DNA of 64,000 nt from Sorex araneus (Eukaryota; Chordata; Mammalia; Eulipotyphla; Soricidae): assembly GCF_027595985.1 (NCBI RefSeq), contig NC_073304.1:145383246-145447245 (forward strand), given 5' to 3'. Under the pieces are notes generated by a model. That model made no database searches. It saw nothing but the letters and a program-made list of their open reading frames with translations, and was not told the origin of the DNA. Both the position numbers and the translations under genes were made by a program. Shown piece by piece: positions 33,850 through 43,961 of this stretch (positions are counted from its first letter, which is position 1; each line of letters starts with the position of its first letter).

Positions 33850-34379
33850 GTTTTTAAACTTCAGTTTTTGATTTTTTTTAATTTAAAAAAATTATTGACT
33901 CACTGTGAGCTATAGTTACGAAACTTTCGTGTTTGACTTTCAGTCATACAATGATAGAATACCCATCTCTCCAGCAGTGCACATTTTCCAACATCAATGC
34001 CCCCAGTACCCTTCCCCCTGACCCTATGGCAGACAATTTCCCTCTTATCCTCTCTCTACTTATGGGCATTATGATTTGCAATACATATAATGAAAAGCCA
34101 TCACATTTGGTTCTTTATCTACTTTCAGCATACATCTCCCATCCCGAGCAATCCCTCCAACCATCAGTGACTTTGTGATCTCTACCCCAGCTTCCTTCTT
34201 TCCCAGCTCATGAAGCAGGCTTCCAACTATGGGGCAATATTCCTGGCCCTTGTCTATACTGTCTTTGGGTGTCAGTCTCATATTATGATATTTTATATCA
34301 CACAAATGAGTGCAGTCCTTCTATGTCTGTCTCTCTCTTTCTCACTATCTCACTTGGCATAACATATTTTATGATATGT
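33850..34379 (-). mobile_element. L1 3' end, reverse, nested in old L1
   Basis: On the plus strand: T/A-rich tail, TCACTGTGAGCTATAGTTAC, CAGTCATACAATGATAGAAT and the reversed 3' UTR with ATGATTTGCAATACAT. The ORF2 end follows near 34320 (CTTCTATGTCTGTCTCTCTC). Old L1 ORF2 resumes at 34380. Confidence 0.78.
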
Positions 34380-34467
34380 TTAGAAAAGACTTTGATAAAA
34401 TCCCACATACAATCATGATACCAAAATCAAAATCTGCAGCAAAATGGTGATCAAAGAAACTTCCTCA

Positions 34468-34815
34468 GTCTTGATAGAGAAGGGAACACTTAGTAGAATA
34501 TGTTGGGAGGACCCACTCGGGTTGAAAGATGTGTGCCAAAAGTAGACTATAGACCAAATATGATGCCGCTCAATACCTCTATTGCAAACTACAACACCCA
34601 AACAGAGAGAGAACAAAAGGGAATGCCCTGCCACAGAGGCAGGGTGGGGTGGTGGTGATTGGGGTGGGGGTGGTGGGAGGGATACTTGGAACATTTGCAG
34701 AGGAGAATGGACACTGGTGGAGGGATGTAAGCAATCACTGTATGACTGAAATGCAAATATGAAAGTTCATAAGTTTGTAACTGTACCTCATCATGATTCA
34801 CTAATAAAAAATTTA
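34468..34815 (+). mobile_element. L1 3' UTR fragment nested in old L1
   Basis: Runs from CTTGATAGAGAAGGGAACAC through CCTCTATTGCAAACTACAAC and GAATGCCCTGCCACAGAGGC to CATCATGATTCACTAATAAA. It is like the 3' UTR of the L1 at 58.2-58.7 kb. Old L1 ORF2 text lies on both sides. Confidence 0.8.
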
Positions 34816-35300
34816 AAATAAAGAAAAAGAAAATCCTTAGTCTTTTACAACAAACTCACAAGCAATGTCATCCTCAGTAGTTTAAAGCTAAAAGCCTTCT
34901 CCCATCATCAGGCACAAAGCAAGGATGTCCACTTTCTCTGATATTTTTCAATATAGTATTGGAAGCATTAGCTGTAACAATTAAGCGAGGATAATAAATC
35001 AAAGGGATCTATCTCAGAAAAAAATTCAAATTGTCTCTATTTGAAAATGACATGAAAATATACAGAAGAACCAAAGGATACCTCTTATCAGTTGGAAACA
35101 ATAAACTAGTGTAGTAAAGTAGCTGATTACAAAATCAGTATACAAAAGTTTGTTAATAGTGAACAGAAGAGAAGGAGATCAAAAAGACTATCTCACTCAC
35201 AGCATTATCAAGGACATCAAGGAACTAGTAATCACCATAACAAAAGAGATGAAAGACCTTTACCTGGATAACTGCAAGAAACTGAAGTAAGAAATAGAAG

Positions 35301-36000
35301 AGGGAGTCTCAGTCCGGGCCGGAGCTCGGGCTCCGGCCGAGTTTCGACCCGGGTGCCCATGCCTCTGCACAGCCGGTGGATGTAGAAAAAGCAGGAACCA
35401 GAGACAGCTTTAGGATTTGGGGTTCCAGCAAGTGCTTGCAACCATGTATGGAGACTGTGAACTAAGCTTTTGCTACAGGCTGTTCCAGGAAGGGAAATGA
35501 TTCATTTTCCAACTTAAATCTCCGCAGACTTAATTACTATAATACAGAAATTATAAACCGCGCGGCCGCGACATTTTATCTCTTCATTCTCATCAGTGGA
35601 AAACTTATTATCAAATATTTCCTTGTTAATAGAGCTGTATTCTTGGGGGATAAATTCCAACAAAAATAGTGAGTCTGTTTTGAAACTCCAACAACAATAG
35701 TGAGTTGTGTGTTGAAATCTGGAATGTAATCAAGGTAAAGAGAAAAGGAAGTAAAATTATCAGTCACGCACGGCGGGGGGGGGGCTTGGGGAGTGAGGGG
35801 TGGGGTGTATACTGGTTTTTTTGTTTTTTTTGTTTTTGTTTTTGTTTTGTTTTTGTTTTTATTGGTGGTGGAATATGGGCACTGGTGAAGGGATGGGTGT
35901 TTGAGCATTGTATAACTGAGATATAAGCCTGAGAACTTTGTAACTTTCCACTTGGTGATTCAATAAAATAAATTTTAAAAAAATAAAAAATAAATAAAAA
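35301..36000 (+). mobile_element. L1-tailed composite retroposon, full length
   Basis: Flanked by the 13-bp duplication AAGAAATAGAAGA (35288-35300 and 36001-36013). Head of about 260 bp begins GGGAGTCTCAGTCCGGGCCG and is very CpG-rich (GAGCTCGGGCTCCGGCCGAG). It contains CTGTGAACTAAGCTTTTGCT, matching the other composites, and ends at CGCGCGGCCGCG (35559-35570). From there an L1 3' UTR runs to the A-rich tail. A T/G-rich microsatellite lies at 35815-35861. The only composite copy here without a nested insertion. Confidence 0.82.
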
Positions 36001-36075
36001 AAAGAAATAGAAGAAGACCTTAGGAAATGGAAAAATATTCCATGTTAATGAACTGAAAAAATCAACCATGTCAAA

Positions 36076-36334
36076 ATGACTGTCATGCTGTCTGTCGCAC
36101 TGTCTTCTCATTGTTCATAGATTTTCTCAAGTGGGCACCAGTAACGTCTCCATTGTAAGATTTGTTGTTACTGATTTTGGCATATCAAATACGCCAAGGG
36201 TAGCTTGCTAGGCTCTGCCATGTGGGCGGGATATTCTCTGTAGCTTGCCAGGCTCTTCGAGAGGGATGGAGGAAGTGAACAAGGGTCAGCTGCATTCAAG
36301 ACAAACGCCCTACCCGCTGTGCTATTGCTCCATT
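36076..36334 (-). mobile_element. RTE-tailed SINE, reverse
   Basis: On the plus strand: CTGTCGCACTGTCTTCTCAT (tail), GCACCAGTAACGTCTCC, TTTTGGCATATCAAATACGC, two AGCTTGCCAGGCTC-type blocks and CCCTACCCGCTGTGCTATTG (reverse head). Inserted in old L1 ORF2. Confidence 0.9.
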
Positions 36335-36355
36335 TCCTATCCTACCTAAATTATT

Positions 36356-38080
36356 GTATCACTAGTATCACTTGTCATCCCATTGATCTTTGATTTGCAC
36401 AAGCGGGCACCAATAACGTCTCTAAATGTCTCTGTCACATGCTAGGGTAGCCAGAAGGTATCTGCTTGCTCCAGGAACACAAAGAGCCTCAAACCGTTTG
36501 TTCAGGGTTTTGAAAAAGAAGTCCAACCATCTCGTAGGTGGGAGGCCAGGCGGTCTTTTGATGTCCCATGAAATCCAGTCAGTAACAGCTCTAGTCCGGT
36601 CGTCATCTCTAATTGCATTATGTGTAAGGCCTATCTAATTTTCGACACCTTGGCAAATGAGACAACATCCCTGATTCTTGTTCATTGACGGAAGTTGGAA
36701 GTCCAGATTCCTTCTCTCACTTGAGTGAAATGTGATACTCCTAGCACAGCTCTTTTGATTCCTCTTTGGGATACCCGAATAGTGTTCTTGTCTTGTTTTT
36801 TGTAGGGCCCAGGTCTGTGAGGCATATGTTATTGCAGGAAGAATGGTGAAGTCGAAAAGATGTGCCTGGAACAGGTATTTTTTGCCCTCTTAATAACTTC
36901 TTCAATGCTCTTGAAGGTGTTCCATGCTGTTCTCTTCTTCCTGTGCAGTTCTGGTGCCAAGTTGTTCCTCATGTTGAGTTCTCGACCCAGGTACACATAG
37001 CTGTTGCATTTGGATATGTTTGTTCTGTTCAGAGCAAATGGAATGTCAGGGACTAGTTTGTTTTTCATGAACATTGTCTTGGTGAGATTGATCTGTAGTC
37101 TGACCTTTCCACACTCGGGGTCAAAGTCAGCCAGCATTTGTGCTGCTTGGCTAATATTTGGTGTTATTAGAATTATGTCATCAGAGAAGCAGAGGTGGTG
37201 TAGTTGCTGACCGTCTATCTTCACTCCCATTCTTTCCCATTCCAATCATTGCATGACATTCTTGAGAGTGGCACTGAAGAGTTTCGGTGAAATGGTATCA
37301 CCCTGCTGAACCCTCTCTTTATGTCGATGATCACTTCTGTGTAGAATGGTGAGATCCTGGTGGTGAATCTGTAATACAGCTCATGGAGGATCCTGATGTA
37401 TTGAGTTTGAACACCCTGCTTGGCTAGGGCTTCAATGACTGGTTCAGTCTCAACAGAATTAAAGGCCTTCTTTAAATTGATGAACTTTAGATAGAGTGGC
37501 ATCTTCAATTCTAGCAAAACTTCAATGAACTTGGTCACCGTGTGGATATAGTTGATCATGCTGAAACCTTTTTGAAACGTGGCTTGTTCGCATGGTTGTC
37601 CTTTGTCTAGTGTTCTGCCTATTCCATTCAGGGTGACTAGAGTGAACAACTTGTAGATGACGGACAACAGGCAGATTGGACGATAACTGCCCTGCAGCCT
37701 CCTGATCGATCTATTACATCTTCCAGAAGAGCAATGGAGAGGATTATTCACAACTTCTACTCAGATCTCTTTGATAGTCATGTCTACCTGCCCACATATC
37801 AAATTCTGAAGGATGGATATGTCATTCCCAACGTTCTCCCTTCCATTTCTTTGGTAAAGTTGCATTGGGCACCCAATCCAGAAAAGGTCAGACCCAAACA
37901 CCTGAAGAATCTGCCACCAGTACACATCAATACACTTGCTCGGCTCTTCACATTCTACCTGTCTGAATGCAAGGTTCTGTCCCAATGGAAAACCAGCAGG
38001 ACCTTTCTTTTATACAAGAAGGGAGACATCCATGACATTGGCAACTATCGCCCATTCTGCCTGTTGTCTGTTATCTACAA
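36356..38080 (-). mobile_element. RTE1 copy with 5' inversion (twin priming)
   Basis: The 3' part of RTE1 lies on the minus strand (37702 down to 36356) and the preceding ORF part lies on the plus strand (37703-38080), so the 5' portion is flipped. A ~42-bp coding segment (the GNYRPICLLSVIYK region) is present on both sides of the inversion (37651-37692 minus, 38039-38080 plus). Near-matching duplications CCTAAATTATT (36345-36355) and CCTAAAATTATT (38081-38092) flank the whole unit, so it is one insertion event. Confidence 0.87.
36400..38068 (-). pseudogene. RTE1 reverse transcriptase remnant, split by inversion
   Basis: Minus-strand frames 37751-37221 and 37245-36829 cover the RT palm and connection. 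The active-site motif reads FSDD (37177-37188) instead of FADD. The C-terminal PPTRWSDFF-like block is near 36510-36540. The plus-strand frame 37734-38126 covers the segment just upstream of the RT (IHNFYSDLFDSHVYLP through the RPFCLLSVIYN region). Not functional, because the ORF is inverted in the middle. Confidence 0.82.
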
Positions 38081-38284
38081 CCTAAAATTATTATACATAT
38101 TAAATGCTGTCTCCATTGAAATCTGAAGACACTCTTCAAGGAATTAGACAAGTCATTGATAAAATTTATATGGAACAATGACACATCCCAAATAGGCCAA
38201 AGCCCTTGTTAGAAATAAGAAAGTTCCCAGGAAGTATCTTCCTGACATGCTACCAGGTGTTGTCTCTTGTTAATTGTCCCTTGC

Positions 38285-38455
38285 TGCTCTGAAAAAAACA
38301 TGCCCACCTTGAAATGCAGCCAAGACTGAGATTCAATCCCCAGCACCTCATACAGTCCCCCAGGCATGGGCAGAAGGCAACCCGGATCCTCAGAGTCCAT
38401 CCTGCAGCATGCAAAAGTGCCAAGAGAAATGCAAAAAAAAAAAAAAAGAACAATA
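38285..38455 (+). mobile_element. Degenerate SINE with poly(A)
   Basis: GAGATTCAATCCCCAGCACC resembles the SINE B-box region and is followed by CAGTCCCCCAGGCATGGG, then a 15-A run near 38432. The head is unclear. It sits between two segments of old L1 ORF2. Confidence 0.45.
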
Positions 38456-39174
38456 GTGCAAGCATAGATTCTAGGAGATAGGAACTCTCATTCATTGTTG
38501 GTGGGAATGTTGACTGATCCAGCCTTTTTTGAAAATAAACTGGACATTCCTCAAACAAACTAGAAATTGAGCTCCCATTTGACTCAGCAATACCACTTCT
38601 GGAAATACATTCGGGTAGGAGAGGGGGCAGGGCAAAACACACGGCAGAAACACTGCCTGCACTTATATGTTCATTGCAACACTCTTCACAATAGCCAGAA
38701 TCTGGAAACAACTTAAGCACCCAAGAACAGACTACTGGATAAAGAAACTATGGTACATCTACACAATGGAATGCTACATGGCTATTAGGAAAAATGAAGT
38801 TATGAAATTTATTTATAAATAGATGGACATGGATAGTATCATGCTGAGTGAAATAAGTCATAAGGAGAAGGACATAAATAGAATGACTACACTCATTTGT
38901 GGGATATATATTTTTTAAAAATCATAGTGTGTAGCCACATTTGTGGCTGCACAACCTCTCATATTCTAAGAGTAGCACATACAAGGATTCATTGGCTCCG
39001 GGATGAAATAAAGCAATCTTCACACACTTTCCTCTAAGAAAGATTTATTGGAAAATTTTTAGCGAATTATTCACAGCAAGCAATTCAAAATTGATTGGTT
39101 CTTCTCTGGGAGGCACGCTTTGGGATTTGGGATAGAAACATTTGAAATATAATGGTGGGAAAGTGCAATGGTGG

Positions 39175-39352
39175 GGCTAGAGCGATAGCACAGCAGGTAG
39201 GGCGTTTGCCTTGCACACGGTTGACCCGGGTTCGATTCCCAGCATCCCATATGGTTCTCTGAGCACCACCATGAGTGATTCCTGAGTGCAGAGCCAGGAG
39301 TAACCCCTGTGCATTGCCAGGTGTGACCCAAAAAGCAAAAAAAAAAAAAAAA
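39175..39352 (+). mobile_element. SOR-type SINE
   Basis: Full length: GGCTAGAGCGATAGCACAGC, B-box GGTTCGATTCC, poly(A). It has the perfect 16-bp duplication GAAAGTGCAATGGTGG (39159-39174 and 39353-39368), inserted in the old L1 3' UTR. Confidence 0.95.
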
Positions 39353-39440
39353 GAAAGTGCAATGGTGGTTCGTTGTTGTTCAAATATTAAATGTAATGAA
39401 TTATTGTGAACAATTTTATAAAAATAAAATAAAATAAATT

Positions 39441-39925
39441 TTAAATAGTATAAAACTAATATCCAAGGCCAGGAAAAATGGAGACCAGAGGGAGTCATCA
39501 ATGTTTGGGAGCTTGCCACAAGTGTGTGGGGTGGTGGCAAAAGGCATTTAGGATAGTAAAGGGACGAATATGACAAAAATAGTTTGAAATGATCACTGTG
39601 TGGAAAGTAGGTAAAGGGATATATATAACTTTTCAACATTTGTATTGCAAATCATAATGCCCAAAAGGAAGAAGAGAGAAAGAGAGAGAGAAAGAGAGAG
39701 AGGAAGAGGGAAAGAGAGAGAAAGAGAGAGAGAGAAAGAGAAAGAAAGAGAGAGAGAAAATAGTCCTTGTCACAGAGTCAGGTGGGCCTGGGGGTGCAAG
39801 AGAGAAACTGGGGACCTTGGTGGTAGGAAATGTACACTGGTGGAGGGATGGGTGTTGGAACATTATATAAATGAAATTATGAACAACCTAGTAACTGTAT
39901 TTCTCTGTGATTTAATAATTTTTTA
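39441..39925 (+). mobile_element. L1 3' UTR fragment with GA tract
   Basis: Contains GGGAGCTTGCCACAAGTGTG, TTTGTATTGCAAATCATAAT, a long AG-rich microsatellite (39666-39758) and GGTGGTAGGAAATGTACACT, ending TCTCTGTGATTTAATAA. Confidence 0.78.
39666..39758 (+). repeat. GAGA microsatellite
   Basis: About 90 bases of nearly pure A/G (GAGAGA and AAAGAGAGAG units) within the L1 3' UTR. Other copies carry shorter CT or GA tracts at the same place, so the tract was expanded from the L1 template. Confidence 0.9.
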
Positions 39926-40049
39926 ATCACAGTAATCAATGTATCATGGAATATATGTAAGAAAAATAAGCTATCTGAACAATGGGTTAGGATTGAATAC
40001 CCAGTAATAAATTCTTTAATATATGAGCATCTAATTTGCTAAAAAAAAG

Positions 40050-41060
40050 TCCATGAAATGGAATAAAGATGGCATTTTCAAAGAGCAGTGTTAGGAAAAA
40101 TGTAAAAATATGAACGTATTGTATCTCACACCTTACACAAAAGTCAGTTCAGAGTCAATCAAAGACTTCAAGATTAGACCATATTCCACAAAATAGATTG
40201 AACAAAATACAAGAAAAATGCTTCAGGATTTGGATCTCAAAATTACTTTCTACTATATGATTCCAATAGCAAATACAACGGGAACGGAAAAATGGGACTA
40301 TATCAAGCCAAAAAAATGTCTGCATAACAAAATAAACAAAGGCTAAAGTAAAAAATATCACACTGAATGGGAGAAAATTTTGCACACAATGCATCTATCT
40401 GGGTCAATATGGTTAATATCCAAGATATACAAAACATTCACAAAGATCAATATCAACAAATCAAATAGCCTTATAAAAATGGGAGAGAAAATAGATATTT
40501 TCTTTAAGAAGATAGCAGGATTTCCAGCAGACATATGAAAAAATGTTCATCATCACAAATTATCAAGGAATTTAGATGACAATGAGATGTAATCTCATAC
40601 CAGTGAGAATGGCATATATCAAAAAATCTGAAATAACCTGTGTCAAGGAGGACATGATATTAAGAAAGGAACTCTCATTCAGTGCTGAACTTTCATTCAG
40701 TTGTCTGATTTTGTCCCATGTAAAACAATATGGAAATTTCTCAAAAATCTAAGAATAGAGCTCCCAAATGACCCAGCAATCCCACTTCGTATCTATGCTC
40801 AAGACACAAAACAGTCATTTAAAAAGATATGTGCATATTTATGTTCACTGAAGCACTTCTACGATAGCCAGTATATAAAAGCAACCTAGATGTCCAATGA
40901 TAGATAATGAAGGCATGACATACATGCACTGGTGTGTCTTCACAGACAATCAAAAGATATGATAAAATCATGCAACTTACTGAAGCTTAGATGGGACTGG
41001 AAGATGTTCTATTAAGTGAAGTTCTATTAAGTAATGTTCTATTAAGATGTTCTATTAAGA
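40050..41060 (+). mobile_element. Old L1 ORF2 3' part
   Basis: Diverged but collinear with ORF2 C-terminal sequence: ACAAAAGTCAGTTCAGAGTC, GTTAATATCCAAGATATACA, CATCACAAATTATCAAGGAA and the GACCCAGCAATCCCACTT block. The AAGATGTTCTATTAAGT motif is repeated near 40995-41060. Many stops. Confidence 0.7.
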
Positions 41061-42005
41061 GAACTAAGACAAACACCAGTGATCCAAAACCTCTCGGCCA
41101 CTATTGTGGCCATACAACCTCATATCTCTTCATTCTCAGCAATGGAAAACAAATTACCAAATGCTTCATCTCCAGCAGGTTCGACTTTGGGGGGGCCAAA
41201 TATATGATCATCTTATCTTTGATAAGGGAGCAAGAAATGTGAAGTGGAGCAAGGAAAGCATGTTTAAACTGGACAGCTATATGCAAAAAAAATGGACTCT
41301 TGGGGCCGGAGCGATAGCACAGCGGGTAGGGCGTTTGCCTTGCACGCGGCCGACCCGGGTTCGATCCCCGGCATCCCATATGGTCTCCCAAGCACAGCCA
41401 GGAGTAATTCCTGAGTGTAAAGCCAGGAGTAACCCCTGAGCATCGCTGGGTTGTGACCCAAAAAGCAAAAAAAAAAAAAAAATGGACTCAGATCTCTACC
41501 TATCATCATGTACAAAAGTCAGATCAAAATGGATTAAAGCCTCAACATCAGACCACAATCCATAAGGTACATTGAAGACAAGGTCGGCAAAACCCGCCAC
41601 AACATTGTAGCCAGTGGTATCTTCTGGTCTGAATACCAGAATCCCAAAACTGGGTGGCCGCTTTCGCGACCATGCAACACCATATGCTCTTTGTTATCGA
41701 CAATAGAAAGCATACGATCTAATGATGCCATTCCGACAGGTATGATTGTTGGGGGGGGGGACTTCAAATAATGATAGTGAGTTTTCTGTCGAAAATTGAA
41801 TGTAATCAAAGTAAGGAGAGAGTAAAGTGAAAATCATCTGCCACACACACAGAGGGGGAGTGGGCGGGGGGTATGCAGGGGTTCTTGGTGGAGGAACATG
41901 TGCACTGGTGAAGGGATGGATGTTTGACCATAGTATGACTGAGACTTGATGCTAAAAGCCCTATAACTGTTCTCACGGTGACTTAAAAAATAAAGCTTAT
42001 TAAAA
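41061..42005 (+). mobile_element. L1 sequences with ORF2-to-3' UTR junction
   Basis: 41095-41189 is L1 3' UTR (CTCATATCTCTTCATTCTCA). 41190-41610 is late ORF2 (ATATATGATCATCTTATCTT onwards). From about 41612 it jumps to 3' UTR sequence (GGGTGGCCGCTTTCGCGACC) and runs to the tail near 42000. The C-terminal ~1 kb of ORF2 is missing at the jump. A SINE (41300-41474) lies in the ORF2 part. The first fragment may belong to a different insertion. Confidence 0.65.
41300..41474 (+). mobile_element. SOR-type SINE, young
   Basis: Head TTGGGGCCGGAGCGATAGCA, with the Pol III internal promoter visible as A-box TAGCACAGCGGG (41315-41326) and B-box GGTTCGATCCC (41358-41368). The 15-bp duplication AAAAAAAATGGACTC ends at 41299 and at 41489. 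Retained CpGs (GCACGCGGCCGACCCGGG) indicate a recent insertion. Confidence 0.95.
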
Positions 42006-42025
42006 AAATAAACTATTAAAAAATT

Positions 42026-42163
42026 GGGGGCTCGAGTGATAGCACAGAGGGTAGGGCAATTGCCTTGCATGCGGCTGACCCAGGTTCGATTCCCAGCATC
42101 CCATATGCACTGCCAGGAGTAATTTCTGTGCATTGCTGGGTGTGACCAAAAAAGGAAAAAAAA
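42026..42163 (+). mobile_element. SOR-type SINE with internal deletion
   Basis: Head GGGGGCTCGAGTGATAGCAC, B-box GGTTCGATTCC, then the body jumps from CATCCCATATG to CACTGCCAGGAGTAATTTCT and on to CTGTGCATTGCTGGG. About 35-40 bp of the usual body are missing between the repeated AGGAGTAA motifs. No clear duplication. Confidence 0.85.
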
Positions 42164-42449
42164 TTCTCAAAAATTAACATAGTAGGAGCATACAAAATTA
42201 GATGGGAAAGTAGCATAGAAGCCAATTAAACTCAACAAACAAAAACAATAGCACAGAAGACTCAATTAGCAACAAAAAATTTAGTAGTTCTTGATAAGGC
42301 TTAACAATTCCTTTTGTTGTTGAGTGGTAACAATTTTTACATAGAAATTGATCTTTTATGTTTATCAATCTTAATATCAGGGCCTTGTTAACTAATCAAT
42401 TTCAGCTCTAGAATTATATCAACAGTTGTGGGTCTTTTTACATTAAAAT

Positions 42450-43543
42450 ACTGTCACTGTCACTGTCATCCTTTTGTTCATCGATTTATTGAGCGAGCAC
42501 CAGTAATGTCTCTATTCCTCCCAGCCCTGAGATTTTATTTTCTTATTTTTTTATTTTTTTAATTGAATTACCATGTGGAAAGTTACAAAGCTTTCAGGCT
42601 TAAGTCACAGTTACACAATGCTCAAACACCCATCCCTTCACCAGTGCACATATTCTACCACCAAGAACCACAGTAAGCCTTCCCGCATACCCCACCCCCA
42701 TCCCCCCACCCGCCTCTGTAGCTGATAAATTGCACTTTACTTTCTCTTTACTTTGATTACATTCAAACAAAAAACTCACTATTATTGTTTAGAGTTTCCC
42801 CCCCTCCCCACCCAGAGTCGGACCTGCTGGAAAGAAAGCATTTGAAATTATTTTCCACTGCTGAGAATGAAGAGATATGAGGTCATGTGGCCATAATGAT
42901 GGCCACAATGCTTTGGATTTCTGTATTTTAGTATTTTAGTAAATAAGTCCAGAGGAATTTCTGCCAGAAGTTGCATCATTGCTAGCTCGTACCTCTCTGC
43001 TGCTTTATATTCCACATATGAGTGCAATCTTTCTATGTCTGTCTCTTTCTTTCTGACTCATTACATTCAACATGATATTTTCCATGCTGGTCCACTTATA
43101 TGCAAATTTCATTACTTCATCTTTTCTAACAGCTGCATGGTATTCCATTGTGTAGATGTACCAAAGTTTCTTTAACCAGTCATCTGCTTTTGGGCACTCC
43201 ATTTTTTTCACATTGTGGCTATTGTAAACAGTGTTGCAATGAACATAGACATGCAAATGTCATTTCTACCTTACCTTTTTACCTCTCTGGGGTATATTCC
43301 CAGGAATAGTATTGCTGGGTCAAATGGGAGCTCAATTACTAATTTTTTGAGAATCATCCATATTGTTTTACAAAAGGACAGCCCTGAGATTTTAACAGTC
43401 TCTCCTTATTTGTCTTTCCCAACGATTGGAGGCTCTTTCAGAGTCAGGGTAATGAGACCTATTGTTACTGTTTTTGGCATATTGAATATGCCACATATAG
43501 CTTGCCAGGTTCTGCCCATGCAGGCAGGATACTCTCGGAAGCT

Positions 43544-43548
<5 letters not shown>
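42450..43548 (-). mobile_element. RTE-tailed non-autonomous element split by L1
   Basis: The tail is on the left (CTGTCACTGTCACTGTCATC, then GAGCACCAGTAATGTCTCTA). The element resumes after the nested L1 (42538-43378) with AACAGTCTCTCCTTATTTGT, CAACGATTGGAGGCTCTTTC, TTTTTGGCATATTGAATATG and GCTTGCCAGGTTCTG. It ends at a TA repeat near 43548. It aligns with 59774-60120. Confidence 0.83.
42538..43378 (-). mobile_element. L1 3' portion, reverse, nested
   Basis: 841 bp: T-rich end, L1 3' UTR (reverse) and the last ~250 bp of ORF2. A perfect 16-bp duplication CAGCCCTGAGATTTTA (42522-42537 and 43379-43394) proves insertion into the RTE-tailed element. Confidence 0.95.
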
Positions 43549-43605
<57 letters not shown>

Positions 43606-43675
43606 ATGCATATATATATGAGAGGTGTATGTATACATATATATACACACACACATATATATAAGTATATAACTC
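43548..43675. repeat. TA / TG microsatellite
   Basis: A TA run (43548-43586), a TG run (43587-43605), then mixed TATATG and CACACA segments to about 43672. The runs are complementary enough to form hairpins. Confidence 0.9.
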
Positions 43676-43689
43676 TATGATTTGTTGCC

Positions 43690-43925
43690 TACTGTCTGAA
43701 CTCCATCGAATATGGTGTGGCAATTATGGAAAATGGGAAGGAAGTGTCTTATAATGTGTTGCGTGGTCCAGAAAGCGGCCTGGAGCTTTGGCGATGGTTG
43801 GGTAGTGGAGGTCGGCTGCCTGGGGCTGGGTCCCTTGGGGCGGGGAGGGTTCTCACCAATCCTGCTCTGTGGCGGCCTGTGTGAAAATAGCCTGGTGCAG
43901 AGTTCAGGCTATTTTATCTATTTAT
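43690..43925 (-). repeat. Unclassified ~265-bp repeat, copy 3 (reverse)
   Basis: The reverse complement matches copies at 27041 and 28811: ATATGGTGTGGCAATTATGG at 43709-43728 reverses to the CCATAATTACCACACC block. TCCCTTGGGGCGGGGAG reverses to the CCCCAAGGGA block, and GTGAAAATAGCCTGG to the CCAGGCTGTTTTCAC block. Confidence 0.72.
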
Positions 43926-43961
43926 TAAGATAAAATAATCACTACATTAAAATAATTTTTA

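Larger units (their letters stand above)
31417..39440 (+). mobile_element. Old L1 carrying at least eight nested insertions
   Basis: One old plus-strand L1 can be followed in order across gaps: 31417-31562, 33652-33849, 34380-34467, 34816-35300, 36001-36075, 36335-36355 and 38081-38284 (ORF2), then 38460-38925 (ORF2 end) and 38926-39440 (3' UTR). Interruptions are a reverse composite with a SINE and solo LTR in it, two L1 3' ends, a forward composite, an RTE-tailed SINE, an inverted RTE1 and poly(A) SINEs. Segment order is collinear with younger L1 copies. The junction at 31417 with RTE1 sequence is unexplained. Confidence 0.72.

Noticed and set aside
43392..43723. Open frames of repeated Tyr-Ile and Thr-His residues
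   Set aside because: They are translations of TA, TG and CA microsatellites.
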